DNA of 64,000 nt, taken from Rosellinia necatrix. Its lineage: Eukaryota; Ascomycota; Sordariomycetes; Xylariales; Xylariaceae. A program made the translations under genes and the position numbers. The stretch lies in NCBI GenBank assembly GCA_021209875.1, contig JAGYVD010000003.1, positions 682,001 through 746,000 on the forward strand, read 5' to 3'. The first letter of the stretch is position 1, and every line of letters begins with the position of its first letter. The notes beneath the pieces are model-generated. The model saw only the letters and a program-made list of their open reading frames with translations. It did no database searches and had not been told where the DNA came from. Below are positions 47,268 through 59,216 of the stretch, piece by piece.

Positions 47268-49467
47268 GGGTGTGAGATGGAAACTCGTTGGCACCCATAT
47301 GAACTATCAGATACCCATTAGCATGTCGTTTTCCGGCGTTCTCCTTGCGTTAAGTTAGCATCAAAATATCGATCTCCCCCGGAGGGACAGAGCATGTCGG
47401 TATATAGCGTCACTTTAACTTCCCCTTTCCCAAGCATAGTTGGCGGTATTCGGTTTTGTACAAATACATCTATCGTACCCGTTATTCTTCTCTATATCGG
47501 AATGAGGATAGGAAAAGCCACTAGGAAGCAGATAAAAGTATCGGAACACACTTTGACTTCATCAGCTTCGCTCACGATAACCCGGCCGGCCCTAAAGCAT
47601 ACTATTTTCTGGGTTGTAGTTTATAAACCGTCTTACTGTCCCACAACCCCAGTTTAGGATTTTATAGCACATTTGAGCCGACTCGTGATAAATAGTGATA
47701 TTACATGACTTTACTAACCCCGTGTCTCAGATCAACATTTGTCACCGCCTCTCGTCGGCCGGACCGAGATGTATTCTCTGACTAGCATGACGGACGCTTC
47801 TTATGTGTATCCATAAGCACCCACAGATCTCCGTGTGGGCGTGCCCAACAACCTGGACCCATCAAGTTTCCTTGCAGGACAAACCACCTAGATTAGGATA
47901 TGTCGTTGGCAGTGGAAACGATCTCATAGAATATATGTGACCAAGGTACCGGATGACGGCCTCCAAGCACAGCTGGTCAGACGCCATGCAAGACAGAGCC
48001 TCTACTCTACTGCTGGCTGCGCTAAAATCATATGTAACATCCCGGCCTACGTTAAGCAGACGCCTAGGACATAGGAAGATGAACTCCTGTATTACAAGGC
48101 GTAAATATATATAATGTGTATACTTGTCTCCCCATCTTCTCTCGGCTTTGTCAGCACTCTCCCTACCACCCTCCCTGGTATTCAGGGAAGAGCCTCGTGA
48201 TTGTCCCGATACCGGGAGCCGTCGCTCCTTGGCTCGCATGGCAATCATCGCGCAAGTGGCAAGTGTGCATATCGGCTAAAATGAAGCCTCACACTGCCCG
48301 CTAAGACGCAATGCGACCGAGTCTTACATAGACGTACATTGTAACATCACCCCGCCATCGCCCAGTAGCATAACTGCCGCCTACCAACTCCCGCCAGCGG
48401 CTCGCACCCTTAGAGATCTCGCCATGGCGGCTCTCCCAGGTCTCCACATCCCGCCCTTGACTGCGGCGATATCGATCATCGACACTGGTTCGACTGTAGG
48501 AGGGAGGGGCGGGGGGGGGAATACTGCGCAGCGCCTTCGTCGAGCCCGAGGTCCCCGGGCACGAATACCTCGCGGCGCCGGTCTTTCCCTTCCTAGTCCG
48601 GCGCCTCACGCACGCGGCACCGCGCGGTGCCTTTCGGGCTCGGGGGGTTGGGAAGGACCGGAATAACTGACCGAAGCGTTTTCTTTCCACGACAGAGCCA
48701 TCAGAAGTAGCAGCGCGTCGCCGAACAGACCATGTCGAAGGACGTGCGCGAGGGTCCCCGACGAGCACCTTCGCCACCGCCCGCTTGGAAATGGCAGGGT
48801 TCGCCGCGATCGGCTTACCTTAGCGACGGGTCCCTTCTGCCTCCTCGACGCTCCGGCCGACGCGCACGATAATGTCCCGGCCGTCCCCGCGCGGACCGTT
48901 CTCGGTGTCGCCGATGCGTTCCTTGAACCGCCGCGCTTAATGTCTCAGTGGGGAAGGGCTGAGTGCGGAGGACGGGGATGGACCTCATGGTTTGCTAGAT
49001 TTTAGTAAGGGGGCGATGGTTCGCTTCTATTATTAGATGCCACGCGCGTAGCGAACCGCATAGGTAAGAAAGGCACAGCATGGTAATATAGGCGACCATC
49101 CGAGGCTAGGTGGACTGCCGAATGCCCTCGCCAACATAAGCCTAGCGAGTGCAGATCCCACCACAGAATGCCACGACTACCGTGTTGTCCCGGATAACTT
49201 CAGGGTGCCACATCGATTCGAGGACGTGGTCCTCCCTCTCAGTACGGGGATGACCAGGCAAAACCGGGAGTGCGAAACGGCAGAGATCAACTTGCTTTGA
49301 TGAATGACTGTTGCTAATACCGCGCCTGTCTAGCATAACTCTCTAATATCTAGTGTCCTTCTTTACATATAGCAGTCAAGTTCGGTTTAAATTATGATCG
49401 TTTATTTTCTATCAATGACTAAGGTGTTATTTCAGCCCTGCGCCTGCTGTCAAGCCCCACGGTCCAA
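47268..49467. other. intergenic region with a GC-rich, possibly decayed coding patch
   Basis: No intact gene is found. Between about 48420 and 48990 the DNA becomes markedly GC-rich. On the - strand it contains several short protein-like frames (for example RFKERIGDTENGPRGDGRDI at about 48930-48870, and REVFVPGDLGLDEGAA near 48575-48530) in different registers. This suggests a gene broken by indels. I cannot assign a family. The rest is non-coding. Confidence 0.4.
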
Positions 49468-52183
49468 TTACTGATTCAGCTCTTGAATCTCTTCGACACA
49501 CCCCCGGTCAATCGTCATTGCATTAATTAACTGCCTCTTCCGCTATTGTCAGGGTGTCAATTTAGTTATCAACATTAGTTCTAGTGCGGTGCGCTTACCG
49601 CATTTGCAAGCCGCTTGACCTTGTGATTAGCTGCCTCGGCGTAGTTGCTAACCACGGTAATCTTAGCGGCCCGTTGCTCCTTGGATAAGTTTTTTGCCTC
49701 GGGGAGGCTCAATCTGTCCACTTCGTTGACAGCCGGGATAATATGGTTGGCGGACACCTCCACGTAAGTGTCAGCCATGGCCCCCGCGACTAGATAGTAT
49801 CCCTTCAGCTCTAGTGCTTTCAATTTCAGCCCCTGCGTCGACGAGTCAGTTAAGTACGCTGCAGTAGTGATATCTTTCTGCTAAAGGGGTATGAACATGA
49901 AAAGAAGAAACCGGCGCGAACCTGGAGCTTCCTCTTCATCACTTTCTCTTTCCGTGCTTTGGCCGCTTCCGACTCCTCCTTCTTTGCCCTGTCCCCTAGG
50001 GTTTTTGTTGTTGTCGCCATCGCGGAGAAAGGGTCTACTCTTGACTGATCCATGTCTTCAATGAAGTCCTGCAACTGGGTGAAGAATGCTCCAAGTTCGT
50101 CAAGCTTTTCGCAAAAGCCTTGCAGATGCTTCACGCACTCGGCAACAATCTCCTTGATCTGGGCCTTAAGGACCTGTTAGTGCTCTCCGCCACACAGCAG
50201 TCACAGGTAACTTGCCATCGTGGCTTTGGTGCTTAGAAGCTGCTTCAACTTAAGCTTCATGGCGTTGAACTCTTGCGTCATCTTGAGGTCTTCTTCTAGT
50301 CGATTGTTAAGTCGACTTTCAGCCTCAAATAGAGCCTGTTGAGCCATGCGGAACCTCTGAAAGCGGATCTCGGCGCGAGATGCCCCTGATTTCTGGTTAG
50401 GCCTCAACGGTACGTGTTTGGGGTGCGGAGTTATCCACTGGTATTTCGTCTCTTTCCTTCCTCGCGCTACGGACAACTTCATTAGCCTCGAGCCTCGCAG
50501 AAAGGCGGCCAACAATACCTCTTTTCGGACACCCTCCGCCTTCTTAATAGCATCGCGGCCAGTAGCGATAATATCACAAATTATCGTTTCCGCATTTGTG
50601 ATCTTCTTACGCCAAGCTGGCCCAAGCTCGAGAACAGTCTTCGAAGTATCGGAACCCAAATTCCTTTCGCTCTTGATGACTTTCTGGATTTCGAGGGCAA
50701 CCTAAAGCACGCGTTAGTTCTTAGGTATTTGTTGGGATCTGCTGCGCGCTCTCGGGTACCTCCTCAACCGGCTTTGCAGCCTTGCTCACCTGCCTAGATA
50801 CAGGCGTGAGATCATTTACAAGCTGACGTTCAAGGTCTCGAATCTGGGTTAGTATGTGTTGGATATTGCTGTGCGACCCAGGCTGGCCTGATAGGGCGTC
50901 CCAATCTACGCCCGCAAACTCATCGGGGCCGAAGGTCAGGAGCTCTGCCAGTCGGTGGACGACCGAAACGAGGTGGCTGGCTGTTGTGTAGCCCCTGTCC
51001 TGCTGCTCGAGAGGGTCATTAGGGTCCGGAATGTAGTGCGCTTCAGAAGAGCTGTGGCCTCCAGGAGAATAAGTGAAGGCAGAATAAAGGGAGCCTAATG
51101 GTCCGAAAGCGAATTTTATGGCGCTCATGGCGGTTTCAGCTGCTGCGATGCCTAAGTCCACCCATACTCCTGCGCACACGATTAGCAGACGCGAACCGAG
51201 GGTGATTTCAGGGTCCCTACCATTCTTACAAGACTTCTCTGCTTTTGTGCGTTCATGCTGCCGATTCAGGAGCTGCTCTCGATATTGCCTCGTCTGTTGC
51301 TGACTCTCGTCAACTTGGGCATGCTTCATCTTGACAGATTCGTCCTGTAGTTCAGCCTGATCGCCAAGGTCCTTCTGTTTGTTTCCCAAATCATCTAGTA
51401 AGTCAGCCTCACTGCAATAGGTCCCAAGATGCGCGGACACCCTACCATCCTTTTCCACGCATGCCCTATGAATGGCCTTGGCGTACTCTCCCCATTCGCT
51501 GACTTTGGCTCTGATGGCCATGGTATCTTGCGTGCAGGCCTGGGAACTCCTCTTCGGCATTTCAAGCTGTTCTGGAAGGTCTATTTCAACCAAGTCGTCG
51601 TCTTCGACGGCTTCGAGAATCATGTCGATCTGTTAGAGGCGTTAGATATGTCACGATATTCTAAGAATTTGCCCAAACGGACCGTCCCATCTGGCTCGCA
51701 AACAGCACGAGCCACCATTGAAATCTTCTTCATCTTGGCTTCAGCATCTCTAAACATAATGCGACCTAGGTCGGAACAGTAAACAAGGTTTGCCCTTAGA
51801 GACTTGTATCTGCCAATATATTATTTTCTGGGTCTTTCCCGGGTTTGGGCCCTAACATATACTTACTTTAAACTTGTACTTTCCGGGATCATCAGCGACG
51901 CCGCCAATGGGTCCGAGGCGAGAATAAAGCAGTGGCCCAGACGTCCAAGAGCATCGGGTGCCGCGCCAAGCAGTCCTCCCCAGTTGCTTTGTGCTAAAGC
52001 ACTCTGTGTCACGGAGCCGACGTACAGATCACGACCAGCCGCCGTCCCGACGAGACGAATCAGCTCGGCAGTCTGTAGGCTGCCCGGAACTGCCGATGAC
52101 TCATCTTCTGCGCTGAAATCATCGACACCTTCTGCTACCTTGGGGCCGTAGCCCTGCTCCTTAGAATCATCGTAATCGGGCAT
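49468..52183 (-). CDS. unknown helical protein with one central hydrophobic hairpin-like segment, 7 exons (pore-former-like architecture)
   Basis: I do not recognise a named family. Exons, in order of transcription: 52183-51867, 51749-51683, 51629-50760, 50701-50216, 50173-49922, 49832-49599 and 49542-49468. All phases agree, giving 766 residues. Intron 4 (50215-50174) is only 42 nt and uses GC-AG ends (GCAAGT donor); the others are GT-AG. After an acidic N-terminus, about 130 residues of charged helix lead into a hydrophobic stretch at about residues 275-311 (LLIVCAGVWVDLGIAAAE to FAFGPLGSLY). More long helices follow to the end. A single apolar hairpin between coiled coils is the layout of alpha-helical pore-forming proteins (ClyA, XaxA/YaxA types), but I see no specific signature, so this is inference. 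It is divergent from the gene at 52857, whose protein has the same plan. Confidence 0.72.
50174..50215 (-). other. putative 42-nt GC-AG intron
   Basis: Neither GT alternative nearby keeps the frame open. The GCAAGT donor followed by CTAACAG joins two clearly helical coding stretches in phase 0. It is near the minimum length for fungal introns. Confidence 0.5.
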
Positions 52184-52856
52184 GTCTCTTGGGTCTCCTG
52201 GCCGATCAGAGTGTAGGAAGATGAACCAAGCAGTTTAGCTGCGACATCAAAAACACAGTTTCAGTGGATAGCGTGAGTCTGTCTCTAGATATGGAGCCAT
52301 GCCCGAGACCAGGAAGCAGGCCCGACGAGGGGGGATGCGGGGTTTTCAAGGTTCATTAGTTGAAATCCGATCATTCGCCCAGGCGAAGAGAGCCTGCAGC
52401 TATGGCGTCTGCACCCAGTCGGATTCTTCAATAACCGCTACCATAACCAACAAGCCATATACACCCCGCCACTTAAAGCCCTCGTGTGATATCTGCAGTC
52501 TACGGGCGGCTAGCCGAATGACACGTCTCCATTGGTATTGCTTCGGCCATTGGGGGAAGGGGCCAAGCCAGGTAAGTGACAACATAGGCGAATAGTGAAA
52601 ATTTCCAAGGACAACCATACGGCAGTTTAACGTGGCCACCTTGCCGGAATAATGATACCAGATTGGAATTGCCCAACCCCCCTCAGTCACCAGTCACCTC
52701 AGAACAGGGGACGGCGGTTCTTGTTATCTTTCGTCAACATTATCTGGAAGGGATCCTGGGCCGCGGCCTATTTCTGTCACTTTGCTGGTTCAACAACCTA
52801 AACAACAGAACATTGCCTACGAATTCCGGCTCTTGCCCTTCAGAGGCACCGGTAGC
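52184..52856. other. divergent intergenic region between the two helical-protein genes
   Basis: This 673-base spacer probably holds both promoters. A strong donor-like site (CCAG|GTAAGT at 52570) and an acceptor-like CAACAG at about 52808 hint that the right-hand gene may have an upstream exon. The sequence before the donor shows no convincing protein. No repeat or inverted motif was evident. Confidence 0.35.
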
Positions 52857-54051
52857 ATGGATCTTACTCTAGAGCTGGAAAGAGTCCAGGAGCAGATCCA
52901 GAGGCTCCAGGACGAAACGGACGATTTCGAAAAGAAGTCCACGACCATGATCGAGGACGACCAGGTTACCATGTCCGCCAAAGTGCGGGCCAGCGTCGAA
53001 TCGATCGAGCGGGCGCAGACGTTCCTCGGGATTGGCCGGAGCGAGCCGGCCGCTAAGATCGAATACAAAGGCGATGCAGAGGAGAAGGCAGCCACACGGG
53101 CACTCGTGTGGGACTATGCGGTAGACCTGAGCGTCAAGTTCAATGAACTCCGTAAAGCCGCCAGTGCCGGACTCAACAATGTGGCGGACGTCAAGGCGAG
53201 GTGGCACGACTTTGAAGCCGAGGTGTGCCAGCTCTGCAACCGGATCCAGACTCTAGCAGAGGAGGGGCAAGCGGCCATCACGAGCGCGGAAGAGCTCATT
53301 GAGCAGAACGAGCGTTCGATCCAACAAGCAAGCGAGACTCTTAAGGCGCAAGAAGTTCAACTGCAGGAGTTGAGAACGCGTGCGGGGTCCAGGAGGGACG
53401 ACCGAAACGCGTTTCTTATTGTAGGTACCACCCCATTTGGTATGTTCCCACGCCGCGAACGTAGGCCAACCTAGCTTGCCCAGGGCGCCGGAGCCAGTCT
53501 TCTCGTGTCATTCCTATTCCTTCCCGCAGTCGTCGCGATCGCTCCACTTGTCGGCAACGCAGGGTACGTACTTCGCTGCCCTCTGAAGCGGCGCCACTCT
53601 AACGGTGTGGTGATTGCTCTCGCGCAGAGCCAAGCAGGGCGATATATGTGACCTCGAACACGAGATGAGGCAGGTTGGCGTCCGCTTGAACTCGCTGCGG
53701 TCCGAGTCAGAAGCTCTGGGGAGACAGAAGATCTCGCTGCACGAAGCCATGGAAGAAACTCTTCAGCTATTGCCTCGGTCCGAGACCCTCAGACAACGGA
53801 ATAATGCCACCCAGGCCATCGTCGATGAGAAGCTCAACATGTATCACGCGTTCAAGGTCTCCGCTGACAAAGTTGGGGCCTGGACATGCGAGCTCACAGC
53901 CCAGATCGAGGCAATGGAATTGGTCGGCCCCTCAGAGAAGGCGCTGAGGGAGATCGTCCAGCGGATCGTGGGAAGCCCCAGCGAGGAGGCGTGCCTGGGA
54001 GATCTGAGGCAACTGCCTAAAGCAAAGCCGCATAACGTGTCCGTCCAATGA
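52857..54051 (+). CDS. unknown coiled-coil protein with central hydrophobic segment, 3 exons (partner-like to the divergent gene)
   Basis: I do not recognise a named family. Exons are 52857-53424, 53530-53563 and 53628-54051; phases agree and give 341 residues. Residues 1-185 are heptad-like helix (LERVQEQIQRLQDETDDFEK; later IEQNERSIQQASETLKAQEV). An apolar stretch of about 16 residues (roughly 186-201) is encoded across the first exon junction and the 34-nt middle exon. A second long helix region (ICDLEHEMRQVGVRLNSLR onward) runs to the C-terminus. Length and plan match the smaller subunit of two-component alpha pore formers such as XaxB/YaxB, but homology is not shown. The start at 52857 is the first ATG; the open frame extends upstream without ATG, so an extra exon is possible. 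It is head to head with the 766-residue gene, which suggests co-expression. Confidence 0.72.
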
Positions 54052-55082
54052 TTGGGTTCTACTAGGGTCAGGGCTCCACTACCTAACTTCCCTTTCTATA
54101 ACCCCAACTTTTAGGCGTATTAGGCTTAAAATAGCCTTGAATTTGTCCTACTTATTACCTGATAGCAATAGGCCACTAGAGAAAGATTAAGTTTTTTTTA
54201 GTCGGTAGATAGTATATATAGCGTAGGGCATTTTTTCGGCTAGCTTTTTAAGCCCGACTACGTACTAAATTTAACGCTAAAGATAAGCATATGTTTGCTA
54301 CACTTTTAGCTGCGGCCTCGTACCAAAAGCGACCCATATTAGGCTCACGCTCCCCCCTAGAATACATGCTATTTACACTGCGCGGTGTGCCCTGTTGGTG
54401 ATGTAGATAGGTAATGAGAAACCGCGGCTCTAGAGATCAGAGTGAAGGCAGGTGTTCTCCACACTAAAAATTTACCCCACATCCATATACCTACTACCTA
54501 GAGAGATAACACGCCAGCCAAGCTTCCTTCCCTTCTACATACCTACTTCCACACTTATCTAGCCGGTCGAGCAAAGACACCGGCTACGCCTCTGTGTTGC
54601 GTTGGTGACCGTACCATATCTGGTTTCCTGAGGGCGATCAGCGCGTCGAAAGCCTGCCAACTGCTGTTCCATTCTACTGTCTACACAAAACCACCCAGCC
54701 CCCTTCGTCATCTAGTTGCCACAATATCCTACCCGCCATACACTAGGTGCCTACTCCCAGTTTATTTGGTTGTTTTCAGACATCTGATCTGTGCAGCCTC
54801 TTCGACCCTTTTCTAGATCTTGACCGAAAAAAACAGGCGCACCCCCGACGTACCTCGTGTACCTCTTCTCCTACCCCCAAGTATCTCATGGTGTGTATGA
54901 TTGCAGCACAGTGCCGGACTCCCGCCGCAACAAATTCCTCTCCACATCGCCACTCCCGAACGCCTCTTCAGAAGACAGCCTACAACAGCGCCCCTCACTA
55001 TCATACTTTCAGCTACTTCTCACCACCAGTCACTTTCTGTCATAGATGACCACCACCTGACCCTTGATCACACTCAGTCATT
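54052..55082. other. intergenic region upstream of MYND-RNase H gene
   Basis: I see no gene. The region is pyrimidine-rich from about 54480 to the ATG, as in fungal leaders, with CTACCTA-type elements near 54490-54505. Confidence 0.45.
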
Positions 55083-57494
55083 ATGGCACTATTCGGGGAC
55101 ATTCCATTCGGCCTAGCCGCCGAGAGTGGGTGCCCAGTTTGTTACCCAAAGCTGCGGCCGCAGACGCAACTGCTCCTGTGCAGTGGCTGTAAAGTCGTCC
55201 ATTATTGCAGCTCTGACCACCAGAAGAAGCACCGTCCAAAGCACAAGGCGGCATGCACTTCTATCGTCAAGAGCAGGGAAAAACTTGAGCAAGAGGAAGC
55301 CGCACTTCGAGCTCACCCAGGTGACTTCCTCACACCGAGGGATGTTTTTGAGAACGGCGTGGGCTGCTTCTGGGGTTTAATTGGGACTCGCGACTACATG
55401 AGGGCCAGATTCGCAGCTGCCGACGCTCTACTTCGGATCGACACAATCAAAGCCGTCGAGAAGGCTTTAGCCCATTTTCAGGACATGCTGCGACTCTGTC
55501 GGTCCGACAATCTAGGCATCCGAGACATCGTTCCTAGTCTCTTACTTCGCCTGGGGCGAGAGCAGGAATGCTATGACTTTCTCAAGTGGTGGGCTGTCAT
55601 CGACGACGAGCACCACTACAATGGACGCTATGATTGGGGCGACATAAGTCTGCCATATCTTGACATCTGTGGAGCCGACGTGTTTGAAGAAGTGGACGCT
55701 TTCGCTAGCTGCTTGAGCCTCAGTCAGCTTGTCATTCTTGCACTCCTGAAGCTACGCTTGTACCTCGACATTGAGCCTTATGACCCGCAATACATGGATT
55801 TCGAGTCCTCTTGGCACTCATGGCCCCCTACTCCCACGGAGTTCATGCGGCCGATTGGCGAAATTGTCCAGATGAAAGTTGAGGCGATCACGAGTTTAGA
55901 TGTGCCGGATATCTCTGAGTCACTCAAGGATCAATATCAGGCTTTGTTCCGAATGGTACATAAGAAGAACCCACATTTTTGGGAAGCTTTGGTGGACGCA
56001 TCGGAAGATACTCCGCCCTTGCCTTCAGCGTACAGCCCCGGTTCCGTTGAGGAGGCCATTTTGGGCGTCTATCAGTGCAAGAAGGCCTGGGAAGAAAGTT
56101 ATGATGCCATCATAATGATTGAATCAGAAATTGGCGAGCTAACTGCGGTATACAAGAGCCGAGTCGCTGCGTCACATGCCGTGAATACTGGAGAAGTCAC
56201 AACTGCCTCAGAGAGACGAAGAGGTTCTGGCAGATCATTCCCATCCAAATTTTGTGCACCTACAACAAACACGCGCCCGGACAACTTATTTCCGCCTTCG
56301 CGCACTAAGGAAGATCAAATATGGCATTATGTTCATTGTAACAACCAGAACAAGGCTCTCGCATACGCTGATGGAGCATGCTCAGACAATGGGCAGCAGA
56401 ATCCACAGGCAGCCTGGGCGGCGGTACTTCGCCCACCCATTGGCGGCGATACCCGTTCATGCATTATATCAGGTCGACTAGAGATCAGGGGCCCTTTTGG
56501 GGACGAGAGCGTGGCAACTAGCAATCGGGCTGAGCTTCGTGCATCCATAGCCGTCTTGCGTGGTAACGATTGGCGAGCTTATGGGTTCACCAGCATTGTC
56601 ATCGCAACAGATTCATCTTATCTTGTCAATGGTGCCACTGAGTAGACGAGAAGCTGGATTCGCAATGGTTGGAAGACGCGAGCTGGTGGTCCCGTCAAGA
56701 ACCAAGACCTGTGGGAACTTTTTCTCGGTGAAGTAGAGAAGTGTAGAGAGACGGGCCTAGAAGTTGAACTTTGGAAGATCCCTAGAGAGATGAATGGGGT
56801 TGCCGACGCCGCGGCGAAAGAAACAATTCACAGAGGGGCAGCCCCAATCGACTTCGAGGATATACGCCTCGGCTCTTTAGCGGCTAGTGTCAGAGCTCTA
56901 GAAGAGCCTCGCGTCCTTTGCGTATGCTTAGAGTATGAGAGCCTATTCAACGACATCTATGCAAGCCTCATCTCGAGGATCACCGCCAAGGCCAAAATGA
57001 ACCGAGCCACGACTCAAAAGGCCGCACTGGACATGCTCACTCAAAACCCTCCACCACCGGTGATCTTAGTCGCTGATGCAGGTGTTGCGAACCTCATGAA
57101 TGTTTGGGAGCGCGTCATTGACTGTCTTCGCGGAGGGTCGACAGTGGTACTTGCAGCGAGCTTCAGTTCATTCGTAAACGAAGGCCAATTCAATCGTTGC
57201 TTTCGCAAGATTGGACTACCCTGGAAAAGAGGGGGCTACCATCGAACAAATGTCAGCCTGCGCCCCAGAGTTGTCGATGATCGCCTGGTGAATTACCTCT
57301 TTCCCACCTACAGCCAAAAGGCCGTTTATGTTCAAGGAGTGGCTAGCCCAGATGTATGGTACACTGGCGAGCGGGGTGAGGTGGCTGTGGCTTTTACGAA
57401 AGTTGGGAACGGCATGCTCGGTTATGTAGGAGATGTAAACGGGGAAGATGGCTCTGAAGCGGTGGTTCTCGCTATGCTTGGACTTTTAAACTGA
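55083..57494 (+). CDS. MYND zinc finger-RNase H fusion protein with one in-frame TAG
   Basis: A single 804-codon frame is interrupted only by TAG at 56643-56645 (codon 521). Residues about 19-58 form a MYND finger (CPVCYP..., LLCSGCKVVHYCSSDHQKKH, ending HKAAC). A helical middle region follows, then an RNase H domain that cuts the RNA strand of RNA-DNA hybrids. Its four acidic catalytic positions are visible: Asp in YADGACSDNG, Glu in SNRAELRASI, Asp in IATDSSYLVNG, and the distal Asp in NGVADAAAKE. The stop falls between the third and fourth, right after YLVNGATE, where RNase H proteins normally have Trp. A TGG-to-TAG change is CpA to TpA on the other strand. Beyond it the protein continues for about 280 residues, ending in an alpha/beta domain I cannot name (PPVILVADAGVANLM onward). 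It may be a recent pseudogene, or the truncated N-terminal half may persist. Confidence 0.83.
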
Positions 57495-59216
57495 ACAAAG
57501 ATGGACTGGCGTTGAGGAAATTTGACAAATAGAGCAGTTAGTGCAGGCCAAATGATTGCTACCTATGGCATTACAGGGATGGGGGCCGGCTCCTTGCAGT
57601 GGTCTACTTCTCATCGCTAATATCTCCTCATTTATTCAAGCCTCAGGAATCTTGAATGTGCTTGATACCAAATCAAATCAAATTCTGTTACTTGGCGGCT
57701 CGTCTCACACGGCAACGATGGAGGTAAATCTACCATAAAGACCTGCGCATATTAAATCACCCAATCACAGGTACTAACCCTAGTTCTTTTACCAAGAACT
57801 AAGATACATGATCCCCCAAGGACGTGTAGAGTTAGTTAGGTTCAAAGGCATGAACGAGCGAGATAGAAATATATACTGAAGATGATCCTGGAGCTAGCGG
57901 CACGCTATTTTTATAGTTGGAACACAGAAGTCGCGGTATCTACACGCAGCGTGTTTGACGGTCACCCGACCAAAGGACACTGTCACGGAACTAGTCCTAA
58001 CCCAAGAACTCCACTAGGGCACGGGCCAGAATACTGTATATAAAAAGGAGCGAGTAGCTGGCGACTGACCAAGCGAGGAATCTTCCCTCCTTGTGCAATA
58101 ACATAAGTTATTTCTGGAACTACCAGCAGTACGAACTGTGACAGACACACTCAAGAGCGCCTCCTTATTGGGTGAAAGATGCTCGCAACTGTCAAATTCT
58201 GCGTCTGTCGTGCAGTCTAGATCGAGCGTTACCTTAGTACAGAATCTCGTGGAAGAGATAAGAGGCTTTTATGATTTGCTCTATACGTAACTTAGCCTAG
58301 GACTCGCACGGACCCGACCGACCAGAGCCCCTAGAAACGGCCCTGTTCACGATGCGCTTGCTGCGCACGGGTTTTCTTCCCTCATCTCGCTTTTCTAGAG
58401 TGGGCTTTTCGTGATGGCCGAGAGTTGAGTTTTTTTTTTCGTTTGTTTATCCAGCCGTAGCCTTCGCGGTCTCGGCGTGAGCTTTTAGGTGGTTATTCGA
58501 AGTCCTGGTCGCAGGTGGCCGGTCTCCTTGCCAGAGGCGCACCGCTAGGACTTCGTTTGAGGCTCTGGAGTATCGTGACTAAGCCACTAGGGAAGTGGGT
58601 ATCAGGGGCTAAATCGGCCGGGGGTGGCATAAAAAGGGGTACGAAACCACCTGTGTAAAATTTCAGGCATCACATCTTCCGTTAGCTTTCTGCTTCATTG
58701 GTTTTTATTGTTGTATCCTAATGGATTCTGCGACCTCACGATGCTTTGATCAACTAATTCCCCAACAGCGCGAGTGATACGGACTACAGTTGGAAGCGTA
58801 GAGGCGACTTATCTCCAACGAAACCGCCATTGTTACCTCCCCAATACAGGTGGTGCATTTCAGTGGATGTGTAGATATTCCAAGATAAGACTACTTGTTC
58901 GCATGGCCTTTTCCTTGGAATTGGCGTAGGTAGCATCAGCTACGAGGCGGCGAGTATGTCTGAGAAGTAGTCCAACTATCCAGTTGTAGAAGGCATTATG
59001 CTTTCGTATATTTTCTATCGACTGAACCCTTAAATTAAGATTTCATATGTGAACCAGGATCTCCCTATCTCCTACTTCATCGATAACAACCTTGACAAGC
59101 ATACCCTCTGAAGCGAGGAACTAACTCCGCGTACTGCCTTCGGAACGGGGCTCGCCGCGGAAATATAAAAAAAAAAAAAAATATAAAACCCACTGAACCA
59201 GTATAACCGTGCGACG
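57495..59216. other. intergenic region between MYND-RNase H and the third HET gene
   Basis: I recognise no gene. A TATA-like tatataaaaa lies near 58036-58045 but no coding frame follows it. A T9 tract lies near 58432, and an A-rich tract lies at 59167-59186. Confidence 0.4.

Noticed and set aside
48301..48777. 158-codon - strand frame
   Set aside because: Arg/Ser/Pro-rich, starts and ends arbitrarily inside the GC-rich patch. Other frames there look more protein-like, so I treat it as part of a relic rather than a gene.
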